64,000 bases of DNA from Axinella damicornis (taxonomy: Eukaryota; Porifera; Demospongiae; Axinellida; Axinellidae): positions 9,557,160-9,621,159 of the forward strand of contig OZ007512.1 of assembly GCA_963931865.1 (NCBI GenBank). Direction: 5' to 3'. The position numbers and the translations under genes were made by a program. Each line of letters opens with the position of its first letter. The first letter of the stretch is position 1. This document shows, piece by piece, positions 1-19,472 of the stretch. The notes under the pieces were generated by a model. It saw only the letters and a program-made list of their open reading frames with translations. It was not told the DNA's origin and did no database searches.

Positions 1-2
1 CT

Positions 3-560
3 GCTTTGGATGGTGGTGGGATCAATGCATTCAACCATTCCACTGTGAACATGGATGGGAATACCACTTTCATGCACAACTCAGCTGCTTATGGTGGTGG
101 GATCTATGCAAAGGACCGCACCACTGTGAACACGAATAAGAATACCACTTTTGAAAGTAACTTGGCTTCTAATTCTGGTGGTGGGATGTACACATATTAC
201 TATACAACTGTGAACATGAATGACAATACCTCTTTCATACACAACTCAGCACCGATGGGAGGTGGGATGCAAGTAAATAACCATTCCACTGTGAACATGA
301 ATGAGAATACCACTTTCATACACAATTCAGCTGATTTTTACGGTGGCGGGATCTATGCATATTACTATAACACTTTGAACATGAATGAGAATACCATTTT
401 CATACACAACTTAGCATCTAATGGTGGTGGGATCAAAGCAATCGAGTCTATCACTGTGAACATGAATGGGAATACCACTTTCATACACAACTTAGCTGGT
501 TATAGTGGTGGTGGGATCGATGCATTAGGCCATATCACTGTGAACATGGATGGGAATTAA
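3..560 (+). CDS. Pmp-repeat protein, upstream in-frame segment (5' truncated, ends at frame break)
   Basis: This open frame runs in from the window edge and encodes Pmp-type repeats: alternating GGG[IM] and F-x-x-N motifs roughly every 25-30 residues, the signature of a right-handed beta-helix. It stops at a TAA at 558-560. Comparison with the near-identical repeat at about 890 shows four extra bases near 555-559, which shift the frame and create the stop. The downstream frame continues with the same repeats, so this is most likely the same gene as the next entry, split by a 4-bp insertion (real mutation or assembly error). The true start lies outside the window. Confidence 0.75.
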   Translation, partial: ALDGGGINAFNHSTVNMDGNTTFMHNSAAYGGGIYAKDRTTVNTNKNTTFESNLASNSGGGMYTYYYTTVNMNDNTSFIHNSAPMGGGMQVNNHSTVNMNENTTFIHNSADFYGGGIYAYYYNTLNMNENTIFIHNLASNGGGIKAIESITVNMNGNTTFIHNLAGYSGGGIDALGHITVNMDGN

Positions 561-3500
561 TACCACTTTCATGCACAACTCAGCTGCTTATGGTGGTGGG
601 ATCTGTGCAAAGGACCGCACCACTGTGAACACGAATAAGAATACCACTTTTGAAAGTAACTTGGCTCTTAATTCTGGTGGTGGGATGTACACATATTACT
701 ATACAACTGTGAACATGAATGACAATACCTCTTTCATACACAACTCAGCACCGATGGGAGGTGGGATGCAAGTAAATAACCATACCACTGTGAACATGAA
801 TGGGAATACCACTTTCATGCACAACTCAGCTGCTTTGGATGGTGGTGGGATCAATGCATTCAACCATTCCACTGTGAACATGGATGGGAATACCACTTTC
901 ATGCACAACTCAGCTGCTTATGGTGGTGGGATCTATGCAAAGGACCGCACCACTGTGAACACGAATAAGAATACCACTTTTGAAAGTAACTTGGCTTCTA
1001 ATTCTGGTGGTGGGATGTACACATATTACTATACAACTGTGAACATGAATGACAATACCTCTTTCATACACAACTCAGCACCGGTGGGAGGTGGGATGCA
1101 AGTAAATAACCATTCCACTGTGAACATGAATGAGAATACCACTTTCATACACAATTCAGCTAATTTTTATGGTGGCGGGATCTATGCATATTACTATAAC
1201 ACTTTGAACATGAATGAGAATACCATTTTCATACACAACTTAGCATCTAATGGTGGTGGGATCAAAGCAATCGAGTCTATCACTGTGAACATGAATGGGA
1301 ATACCACTTTCATACACAACTTAGCTGGTTATAGTGGTGGTGGGATCGATGCATTAGGCCATATCACTGTTTATTCAAGTTTCTCGGAAATCAAAGTAAA
1401 TGGCATCTGTAAAATTGCTAACAATTCAGCTGATCTTGATGGTGGTGGAGTATACTCAGACAGCAGCACTCTCTGGTTTGGAAACAGCTCTCTCAACAAC
1501 AATCAAGCACAAATTGGTGCAGGCATTTACTCAGACAATAGCACAATGAACCTGACAGGATACAATCACATTGAGGAAAATGTGGCCATCTTTTATGCTG
1601 CGGGGATCTATACGCGAAGGACTTTGCTGACTCTCACTGGAAACAATGCATTTCGACGTAATACAGCCATGAAAGAGGGAGGGGGGATCTATGCCACTGC
1701 AAACAGTGCACTCAGCTTCAGTGGTAACAACACATTTACAGACAGTGTGGCAAATGTTAGCGGTGGAGCTGTGAGTTTGAAGTATAGCATTTTGAAACTG
1801 GATGGCTACATCACTTTCAGAAACTGTATGGCAGCAAATGAAGGTGGAGCAATATTGGCATACAGCAGCCACGTGAAAGCAAATGGAAAAAGCATATTTA
1901 TATCCAACTCTGCAACAAGAGGTGGAGGAATCATCATACGATGGAGCTCTATGCATTTCTACAGTGGCAGTGAGTTGAAAGCTTTGAACAACTCAGCAGT
2001 TACAGGAGGAGGAATCTTTAGTTACGACAGCACCTTAGAATTCGACGAAAACTGCATCTTCAAGGCCAACATGGCTGAAAACAGTGGAGCTGGAATGTAT
2101 GCAACAAGAAGTAATGTGGCATTTTTTGGAACCAGTTATTTCCAGGCCAACCAAGCAACAGAGAAAGGGGGAGGAATCTATGCTAGAGAAAACAGTCATG
2201 TCACTTTGTGTGGAGTCAATAAGTTCGAACACAATACGGCAATGGAAGGCAATAGCACCCTAGCAATCCCTGAACATTCCATTCTGACCTTTCCTGATAC
2301 TGCAAACTTTGTATCAAATTCAGCAAGGAGAGGTGGGGCAATTTATTCAAGTTTCTCGGAAATCAAAGTAAGTGGCATCTGTAAAATTGCTAACAATTCA
2401 GCTAATCTTGATGGTGGTGGAGTATACTCAGACAGCAGCACTCTCTGGTTGGGAAACAGCTCTCTCAACAACAATCAAGCACAAATTGGTGCAGGCATTT
2501 ACTTAGACAATAGCACAATGAACCTGACAGGATACAATCATGTTGAGGGAAATGTGGCCATCTTTTATGGAGCGGGGATCTATACACGAAGGACTTTGTT
2601 GACTCTCACTGGAAACAATGCATTTCGACGTAATACAGCCATGAGAGAGGGAGGGGGAATCTATGCCACTGCAAACAGTTCACTCAATTTCAATGGTAAC
2701 AACACATTTATAGACAGTGTGGCAAATGTTAGCGGTGGAGCTGTGGTGTTGGAAAATAGCGTTTTGAAACTGGACAGCTACATCACATTCAGAAACTGTA
2801 CGGCAGCATATGAAGGTGGCGCAATATTTGCATACGACAGCCACGTGAAAGCAAACGGAAAAAGCACCTTTACATCCAACTCTGCAACGAGAGGTGGAGG
2901 AATCAACATACGATGGGGCTCTATGCATTTCTACAGTGGCAGTGAGTTGAAAGCTTTGAACAACTCGGCATTTACAGGAGGAGGAATCTTTAGTGACAAC
3001 AGCAGCTTAGAATTCGACGAAAACTGCATCTTCAAGGCCAACATGGCTGATTTCAGTGGAGCTGGAATGTATGCAGCAAGAAGTAATGTGACATTTTTTG
3101 GAACCAGTTATTTCCAGGCCAACCAAGCAACAGAGAATGGGGGAGGAATCTATGCTAGAGAAAACAGTCACGTCACTTTATGTGGAGTCAATAATTTCGA
3201 ACACAATATGGCAGAAAGAGGAGGTGGAGTTTGCTTAGAAGACAGCACACTAGAGGATGCAGCTTCAAATTACCCTTACTCCACACGCAGGGCTGCAGTT
3301 AACTGCTTCAGTACTGCAATGAATGGTACCTTGATTATGCAAGGAACGAGCATGTTCAGTGGTAACATCGCCATCAGAACTGGAGGAGGAGTGTATGCAT
3401 TGGACAGCAGCTTGCACTTAACTGGAGATATAACCTTCGCCAACAACTCTGCACTGCATTATGGTGGAGGCTTGGCTGCTATCCTCTGCAAGTCGGTGAG

Positions 3501-6357
3501 CATGAGTGGTTCCACAACTATGAAGTGGAATTCAGCATACAGTGGAGGGGCGATGTACATAGAAGAGAGCAGAATGTACATAGATGGAGCCATGTACATG
3601 AGGTGGAATTCAGCGTACAGTGGAGGGGCAATGTTCATAGATGCCAGCAGTGTGTACATAGATGGCAACAACTGTTTCCATGACAACAAGGCCACATCTG
3701 AAGGAGGAGTAATACATGTGACAAAGAGCACAGTGAATCTAAATGGTACAAATACTTTCAAAACTAGCATGGCCGAAGAAAGGGGAGGATCAATTTTTAT
3801 TACAAGCTGTAACTTGACCTTCACTGGCAACAACTTGTTTCAACTCTCAACAAGCCGACAGGGGGCTGCAATTAGTGGATCTCACAGTAACTTGACATTT
3901 CAAGGGAACGCCTTATTTATGAACAACACAGCAACATATGGGGGTGCTATCCAGCTACTCAGAAGCAATTTAGTATTTTCAAACCACAGCCATCACACAG
4001 ACATTGGAAATGAACTGTTTTGCACAGAGCAGACAAACGACCAGAGACAATCCAAAAGTGGAAGTTTCCCTCACGGTAACAACTTCGTGAACAACACAGC
4101 TTTCCAAGGTGGAGCAGTTTACTTAGACCAGATCTCAAAAGTTTACCTCCATCTTGCCTCACGTCTTTGCTTCAAAGGTAATGCAGCAAATGAATCCGGT
4201 GGAGCAATTTACGTAGCAGATGTTGTTGGGCAGTACCTCGATGGTTTAAGTTCACCCTTCCGAAATGAATGTTTCTTCCACATCTTAATGGGACAACAAT
4301 CCACTCACCTGGATCTGCAGCTGAGTTTCCAGAATAACTCTGCTAGGAAGAGAGGAAGTGTTCTTTACGGTGGTTTATTGAACAAGTGTGACTTCTCTTC
4401 AGTGAAGCCAGACTCCAACACAAGTGCAGTGCATATATTCCGTAGATTGATCCTGAATGACAATGAAAATTCATCACCCATTTCATCTGATCCAACAGAG
4501 GTATGCTTTTGTAGCAACAACAGAACTGAGTGTGGGGAAAAAAATCAACATAAAAGTGTCTTTGCAGGTCAACGTTTTGATGTATCTGTACTTGCAGTCG
4601 ATCAGGCAAATGAAGCAATTCCAGCCATTTTCCATGCTGACCTTAATAATGAAAACAGGTCATACATTATTTCAAATCAGTGCACCAAAAAGGAATATAT
4701 ATTCACTTCTGCAAATTATGTGAAACAAATTACACTATATCCCAGCAGTGTGTCAGGTGAGAGCATAGAACTTACCGTCAACATCACTCTTCAAAACTGT
4801 CCACCTGGCTTTAAGCTACTCAATTCCTCTGGTGAATGTGATTGTGACCACAGATTACAGCAGTACACTGACAACTGTGACATTAACAAACAAGCAATAC
4901 TGCGAACTGGCCACGGGGCTGGCAACTTCTGGGTTGGTGTCTCCTACGATAATGGGACGTACGATGGACTGATTCTTCATGGAAGTTGTCCTCTGAACTA
5001 CTGCACAAGAAGCAAAAAGTACATTCACTTGAATGATTCTAGCGAACAGTGTGATTTCAACCACACTGGTCTCCTATGTGGCCAGTGTAGGGAAGGAGAA
5101 AGTTCTATACTTGGCAGTTTCCAGTGCAGACGATGTGGTAATGAGCACCTGTTTCTTCTTGTTCCGTTTGCTATAGCTGGAGTTTGTTTAGTTCTCTTGC
5201 TATTCCTTCTAAACCTCACAGTAGCAGCCGGAACCATCCACGGACTGATATTCTATGCCAACATTATTGCCTCAAATCATCACATCTTTCTCCCACGAGA
5301 CCAGAGCAAAGTTTTTACTGTGTTCATATCCTGGTTGAACCTTGACCTTGGTATTGAGACCTGCTTTTACAATGGGATGGACACTTTCTTCAAAACCTGC
5401 TTACAATTTGTATTTCCACTTTATGTTTGGACACTAGTTGGAGCACTAGTTTACATCAGCCGTCACTCACTGCTAGTGTCAAAGCTCCTTGGCACAAACA
5501 CCATTCCAGTTTTGGCAACCCTTTTCTTTCTGTCTTATGCAAAGATTATGCGCATCATCCTTGTTGCACTTTCCCTCACCTCTCTCCATTATCCCAGTGG
5601 AGAAGAAATTGTCTGGCTCTATGATGCAAGCATTCCAAGATCGTGGTACATTCCACTTGCAGTAGTTGCTGTTCTGTTCTTAATGCTTCTCTTCCTTCCA
5701 TACACTTTTCTGTTGCTTCTAGGCCAGTGGTTGCAAGCAAAATCTTACTTTTGGGTCTTATCCTGGGCTAATAATCTCTACGTGAAAGACTTTGTGGATG
5801 CATATCATGCCCCATACAAGTTGAAGCATCGCTACTGGACAGGGCTGCTGCTCCTGCTTCGATGTGGCCTCTATCTCGTCTTTGCTTTCAATGTGAGTGG
5901 AGAGTCTAGTATTAATCTTCTGGCAATCTCTTTAGCGGTCCTCGGATTAACAGTGATGTTGCTCTTTACTGGTAGTGTGTACAAAAATTGGGGTTTGAAT
6001 ATTCTTGAAATTTCGTTCATTGTAAATCTTGGCATCCTTGCCGCAGCTACCTACCATGTCACAGTAGTGAACCAGAAAGACAATAGTCAAGCACGCGGGA
6101 ACCAAGTTGCAACTTACATTTCCATTAGTGTAGCCTTCCTGACATTCCTGGGTATACTCCTCTGCCATATTTACCTTCAAATCAAATCCAAAATGAAGAG
6201 GTATAGGTTAAATGCCGGTCAGATACATCGACATGCCAATGCAGGAAATTTGCAGGCTGAGGATCAAGATCTGGGAAATCGGCCTCTAGTTGCTCCAACA
6301 AGAAGCTTTGTTCAACTTCGTGAACCACTGGACTTGCTTGACACTGACACCCCATGA
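550..6357 (+). CDS. Large Pmp-repeat surface protein with multi-pass membrane C-terminus
   Basis: An intronless frame of 1935 residues. About residues 1-1400 are Pmp-like repeats (GGG[IVM]/GGA plus FxxN), rich in Asn and potential N-glycosylation sites, predicted to form an extracellular beta-helix. A Cys-rich segment follows (about 1420-1530, with CDCDH, CGQC and CRRC clusters). Then come about eight or nine hydrophobic segments between roughly 1533 and 1880 and a polar cytoplasmic tail ending near a PLDLLDTDTP terminus. The repeats recall chlamydial Pmp proteins, but the C-terminus is a bundle of helices, not an autotransporter barrel. Proteins of this layout are known to me from sponges and other early animals; their function is unknown, with adhesion or recognition as a guess. 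Met550 is only the first ATG after the frame break and probably not the real start. Two long blocks inside the gene are recent tandem duplications. Confidence 0.85.
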   Translation: MGINTTFMHNSAAYGGGICAKDRTTVNTNKNTTFESNLALNSGGGMYTYYYTTVNMNDNTSFIHNSAPMGGGMQVNNHTTVNMNGNTTFMHNSAALDGGGINAFNHSTVNMDGNTTFMHNSAAYGGGIYAKDRTTVNTNKNTTFESNLASNSGGGMYTYYYTTVNMNDNTSFIHNSAPVGGGMQVNNHSTVNMNENTTFIHNSANFYGGGIYAYYYNTLNMNENTIFIHNLASNGGGIKAIESITVNMNGNTTFIHNLAGYSGGGIDALGHITVYSSFSEIKVNGICKIANNSADLDGGGVYSDSSTLWFGNSSLNNNQAQIGAGIYSDNSTMNLTGYNHIEENVAIFYAAGIYTRRTLLTLTGNNAFRRNTAMKEGGGIYATANSALSFSGNNTFTDSVANVSGGAVSLKYSILKLDGYITFRNCMAANEGGAILAYSSHVKANGKSIFISNSATRGGGIIIRWSSMHFYSGSELKALNNSAVTGGGIFSYDSTLEFDENCIFKANMAENSGAGMYATRSNVAFFGTSYFQANQATEKGGGIYARENSHVTLCGVNKFEHNTAMEGNSTLAIPEHSILTFPDTANFVSNSARRGGAIYSSFSEIKVSGICKIANNSANLDGGGVYSDSSTLWLGNSSLNNNQAQIGAGIYLDNSTMNLTGYNHVEGNVAIFYGAGIYTRRTLLTLTGNNAFRRNTAMREGGGIYATANSSLNFNGNNTFIDSVANVSGGAVVLENSVLKLDSYITFRNCTAAYEGGAIFAYDSHVKANGKSTFTSNSATRGGGINIRWGSMHFYSGSELKALNNSAFTGGGIFSDNSSLEFDENCIFKANMADFSGAGMYAARSNVTFFGTSYFQANQATENGGGIYARENSHVTLCGVNNFEHNMAERGGGVCLEDSTLEDAASNYPYSTRRAAVNCFSTAMNGTLIMQGTSMFSGNIAIRTGGGVYALDSSLHLTGDITFANNSALHYGGGLAAILCKSVSMSGSTTMKWNSAYSGGAMYIEESRMYIDGAMYMRWNSAYSGGAMFIDASSVYIDGNNCFHDNKATSEGGVIHVTKSTVNLNGTNTFKTSMAEERGGSIFITSCNLTFTGNNLFQLSTSRQGAAISGSHSNLTFQGNALFMNNTATYGGAIQLLRSNLVFSNHSHHTDIGNELFCTEQTNDQRQSKSGSFPHGNNFVNNTAFQGGAVYLDQISKVYLHLASRLCFKGNAANESGGAIYVADVVGQYLDGLSSPFRNECFFHILMGQQSTHLDLQLSFQNNSARKRGSVLYGGLLNKCDFSSVKPDSNTSAVHIFRRLILNDNENSSPISSDPTEVCFCSNNRTECGEKNQHKSVFAGQRFDVSVLAVDQANEAIPAIFHADLNNENRSYIISNQCTKKEYIFTSANYVKQITLYPSSVSGESIELTVNITLQNCPPGFKLLNSSGECDCDHRLQQYTDNCDINKQAILRTGHGAGNFWVGVSYDNGTYDGLILHGSCPLNYCTRSKKYIHLNDSSEQCDFNHTGLLCGQCREGESSILGSFQCRRCGNEHLFLLVPFAIAGVCLVLLLFLLNLTVAAGTIHGLIFYANIIASNHHIFLPRDQSKVFTVFISWLNLDLGIETCFYNGMDTFFKTCLQFVFPLYVWTLVGALVYISRHSLLVSKLLGTNTIPVLATLFFLSYAKIMRIILVALSLTSLHYPSGEEIVWLYDASIPRSWYIPLAVVAVLFLMLLFLPYTFLLLLGQWLQAKSYFWVLSWANNLYVKDFVDAYHAPYKLKHRYWTGLLLLLRCGLYLVFAFNVSGESSINLLAISLAVLGLTVMLLFTGSVYKNWGLNILEISFIVNLGILAAATYHVTVVNQKDNSQARGNQVATYISISVAFLTFLGILLCHIYLQIKSKMKRYRLNAGQIHRHANAGNLQAEDQDLGNRPLVAPTRSFVQLREPLDLLDTDTP
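1372..3200 (+). repeat. Tandem duplication of ~970 bp inside the Pmp gene
   Basis: The block starting at 1372 recurs at 2343 (offset about 971 bp) with only scattered substitutions, covering roughly 850 bp of each copy. A separate pair, 1-540 and 830-1370 (offset 829), is also nearly identical. Both duplications keep the reading frame, so repeat number in the protein has grown by whole blocks. Confidence 0.85.
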
Positions 6358-6902
6358 CTCAGCTCCACGGTGATATGGATGGAATTGTTAATTTGCAAGG
6401 ACAAGTAGTAACATTAATGATTAGTCGCTGTTTGAGAAGATTTAATAGTTGTTCTTTTCCACACTACATCCACAGTTTGATTTGACATGTAATAACTGAA
6501 TGCTGTACGTTCTCTTGACTGTTTATTAGTTGCTTTTACTGCATGTACTTAGTGAATTCTCTGATGGTTTATAAAGCTGTGAATTGGTTATTTTTCCACT
6601 GTATATAGTTCAGCTGATAATCTATGAGCTGATTTAGCATGTAATTATACTGAATGCTGTTCTAAAGTGTTGCTTTCATGACTGTTTATTACTTGCTTTT
6701 CCACGGTACCAAGTTTGCCATTAATTTTGTATAGCATAATGATTATTATGTGATTACTTAACCCATTGCACCCCATAGCAGCCAAATGAGCCCGGAGGAT
6801 TCCCATAAGCCCATAAGAATTTATATAGGGGGTTTAATATTAGGCGTTAATACTTTGTAAATGTTCTTCTGCTTCTTTAAGCTGTTTGCAGTAGTAGGTT
6901 AA
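6358..6902. other. Intergenic, 3' flank of the Pmp gene
   Basis: AT-rich sequence with weak internal similarity: the stretch with TGTTTATTA, TTGCTTTT and CCAC recurs at about 6518 and 6683, suggesting an old duplication. I see no gene and no canonical AATAAA close to the stop. Confidence 0.5.
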
Positions 6903-7379
6903 AACAGATCACTGTGATCTGTTTTGTTCAGTGACACTGCACCCTAGCTAGCTTGCACCATCCACACTGTGATCTGTTTTGTTCAGTGACACTGCACCCT
7001 TGCAACATCCGCACTGTGATCTGTTTTGTTCAGTGACACTGCACCCTTGCACCATTCGCACTGTGATCTGTTTTGTTCAGTGACACTGCACACCTGCAGA
7101 TGGTGCAAGGGTGCAGTGTCACTGAACAAAACAGATCACAGTGCGGATGGTGCAAGGGTGCAGCGTCACTGAACAAAACAGACCACAGTGCGGATGGTGC
7201 AAGGGTGCAGTGTCACTAAACAAAACAGACCACAGTGCGGATGGTGCAAGGGTGCAGTGTCACTGAACAAAACAGACCACAGTGCGGATGGTGCAAGGGT
7301 GCAGTGTCACTGAACTAAACAGATCACAGTGCAGATCGTGCAAGGGTGCAGCTAGTGTCACTGAACAAAACAGATCACC
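6903..7379. repeat. Foldback array: four forward and six inverted copies of a ~50-bp unit
   Basis: A unit containing GATCTGTTTTGTTCAGTGAC followed by ACTGCACCCTTGCACCATCC occurs four times up to about 7095 and then six times as its reverse complement. The ends carry a 9-bp-arm palindrome (ACAGATCACTGTGATCTGT at 6904-6922). The whole region can form a very long hairpin. It has no coding potential that I would trust. Confidence 0.9.
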
Positions 7380-8260
7380 GATGGAAATAGGTTGTTATAA
7401 TAATATATATTATACTGCTTTCATGTGGGGAAACGAATCAATGCATGGCCTGCACGTCCGCCCGGGGGATGTACATGTAGCGATCCTCGTTCCCAGGCAC
7501 GAGACTCATGCCTGGGAGTGTCATGAAGTCATGCATAATATTGAACCAGTCTAATTAGAAGTTTTAACATTAAAAAAAAAAAAGCTGTTGTTAGCACTTT
7601 TTGTCAACTGCAATGTATGAATTATAGCTAATCATCCAATGGAAAGTTTACAGCTCATACTAAGTCCTATAATATATGCAGCACAGCTAAGGCCACCTAG
7701 TATCTTTATAGCAAGACCACAACTATAGTGAACAATGAGCAATAATATTCTATAAACAAATTGTTAGAAGTTGATGCCTCAGGTAATTAACGTTAATGCC
7801 CTTTGCATCCCATAGGCATTAATTTTAATGTAACAGATTCCAGAACAAGAGGTAAGGAGATCCACATCTGATGAAACAGTTGTCTAATGAACTTCCATTG
7901 TGAGATTAATTAAGAAAGCTATCAGAAGATGAGCGAAATTTGAGCAAGAAAGAAGCACATGGCAGTGGCCCCAGCCGTTCAGTGCACGCACGGTTTCGGC
8001 ATGTGTGGAAGGTCAGTCTAGCAGACTAGACTGCCCCGTCTACAGGAAAATACACAAAATGAAAGTGGTCCAAGCTACACAGTGTAAACAAACAGAGTAT
8101 AATAAAAGTACATGGCATTGTGTGTAGAATTGTGTACAGCACTGTAACATACAATGCAAGATGACATTCTTTGTGGTAAGAGGCTATTGTGCTTAGCCAC
8201 AATATAATATTAGAACATCAATTTTTCTAGTTTGGAGGGAAATAGCCCATCGTCTCTCCT
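7380..8260. other. Intergenic, no gene seen
   Basis: The stretch contains a short inverted repeat at about 7484-7520 (CTCGTTCCCAGGCACGAG / CATGCCTGGGAG), an A-run at 7572-7583 and AT-rich sequence. I see no conserved protein. Its right part should include the 3' UTR of the minus-strand PP2A gene. Confidence 0.4.
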
Positions 8261-17736
<9,476 letters not shown>

Positions 17737-19472
17737 GACTGCTACTAGTATATAGTGATTCTAGGCGCCCACAACGACAGTTAAAGGTTCCCAAACAAAG
17801 CCTAGGCTAATGCCATTTCGATCATGCTCACGCTACTGTCACGTGACGCTTTCCAGTGTATAAATTTAACCGGGCAAAAAATAGTGGCCCCCGGTCCATT
17901 TTCTCCCCCCTGAAACGTTTTTGTGACTGCAAAGAGCAATTCTCCTATATACTAGGTGCGAAATTTGCTTAGACCACAGGTAAGTGCAAAAGGGCCTTAC
18001 AAAAATTGTACATCCTTGTCATGTGAGGGCTGCATGCAGTACTTCAGCAGCTACTCCGATATAGCTATAGATACATTTACATTAACTCCCCCCCCCCCCC
18101 CCCCCCCCTCCAAATGACATCACACTTTCTTTGGAGGATGGAATTCAGGAGGATACTAGCTAGTTATTACACATGGTTAGCCCCCCTCCTCAAAACGTCA
18201 CAATGATGTTATTTCAAGTTGGTAAAACAGACAGTTTGCAGGTCACAATCGCCGGTCGCAGCTCTAAGTACGGTGCTTATTGGCGCACGTGACCACCCCT
18301 TGGTTTGGAGACACCCCCTTATAGTACACCATTGCATGAAACCTGTACCTACAAACAGGGTGTGGCCATGTGCGAGTAGTCAGATAGCTTGGAACTCGGA
18401 CACCGCAAAAACAATAACCAATGTTTGTACCATGCATCTGTATAGGCTGCTGGGCCACACTCCATGTACTACTGCAGTATGCCTTCCTATAATATAGTAT
18501 TGTGACAATATCAAAGATTGATATGCCACAAATGACCGATGAACCCCTTCAGACAACGAATGCAGTTGTACATGGTAGCTAGAGGTCTATAGTAATCTGC
18601 AGCCCACCGATACATTTATGATCAAGCTAGCTCAGTAGAGTTCACTTGTGGGATCGAACAGCAAATCTTCACACCTGCACCAGGAGTGCATATAAATCCG
18701 GTAAAGAGCAGAAGGGAAGGAGAGTGCAACGACCACAAAGATTAACTTCCCCGTGATTGTCACACTTTTTACGTATAATGTATGTTGTCCCGCTCTTTCC
18801 ATCATCATGCACTCCTGCCTGTATCAATATGTAGCAGAGCTTGCAGCATCTATATAGCTATAGCCTCATTTCCAGCTCCCTCCCTAGCCATGAGTCAAGA
18901 GTTCTTCATCAGTATGGCAATAGCTGTTACTAAATGTAATGTGACTCGTACTTATTCCTGTGCGACAAGTAGTGATTCAAAATAAGCTGAGGTTCTCTAA
19001 ATTACTGAATACTTCCAACTGCTTTCTTGAAGCCAGATATCATCCTAATAACAGAAATTCTTGAATTAGCTGTTATCAAGTTAATAGTGTTGCACCTGTT
19101 GCACCTGTTCACGCACAATCTTTAGCATGACTAACAAAGTTCAGGCAAGCTACTCACATTACCAGTCGAGAATTCTCATCATTCTAGTGTTTCTAAGGTA
19201 GATAAATCACTCATGAGGCGATAGAACAACGTACCAGAGTCTGTGCATATATTGGTTGGATTCATCTGAAGTGGATAATCTTTAAGTTCTGATATATAGC
19301 TAGCTGCATGTAGGTGAGATGAATACCCTTCTACATAATAGTTAAGTATATAGTAATTGTGGACGTTAATTGTGTTCTCTGTGTTTATAGGTAGGACATT
19401 AAAATTTTGCGGTTGGTAGCTAGCTACCTGCGGTTTGTATAGCTACCTGATTTCAGCTGCTGTCTAACATCC
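17737..19472. other. Intergenic between PP2A (-) and the kinase gene (+)
   Basis: A divergent-promoter region. It holds a perfect GTCACGTGAC palindrome at 17838-17847, a C-run at about 18087-18109 and a fragment of the 16.9-kb TIR element at about 18240-18305. I see no further gene. Confidence 0.6.
17838..17847. promoter_or_regulatory. Extended E-box (GTCACGTGAC) upstream of PP2A
   Basis: A 10-bp perfect palindrome containing CACGTG about 100 bp upstream of the PP2A start codon, where a proximal promoter is expected. It is a candidate bHLH-zip (USF/MITF-like) site; only position and sequence support this. Confidence 0.35.

Noticed and set aside
1..6357. Bacterial (chlamydia-like) origin or contamination because of Pmp repeats
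   Set aside because: The C-terminus is multi-pass helical instead of an autotransporter barrel, the sequence lacks bacterial operon features, and the same window holds spliced animal genes.
7282..7554. 90-residue ORF across the foldback array
   Set aside because: It starts inside the inverted repeat units and has no family resemblance.
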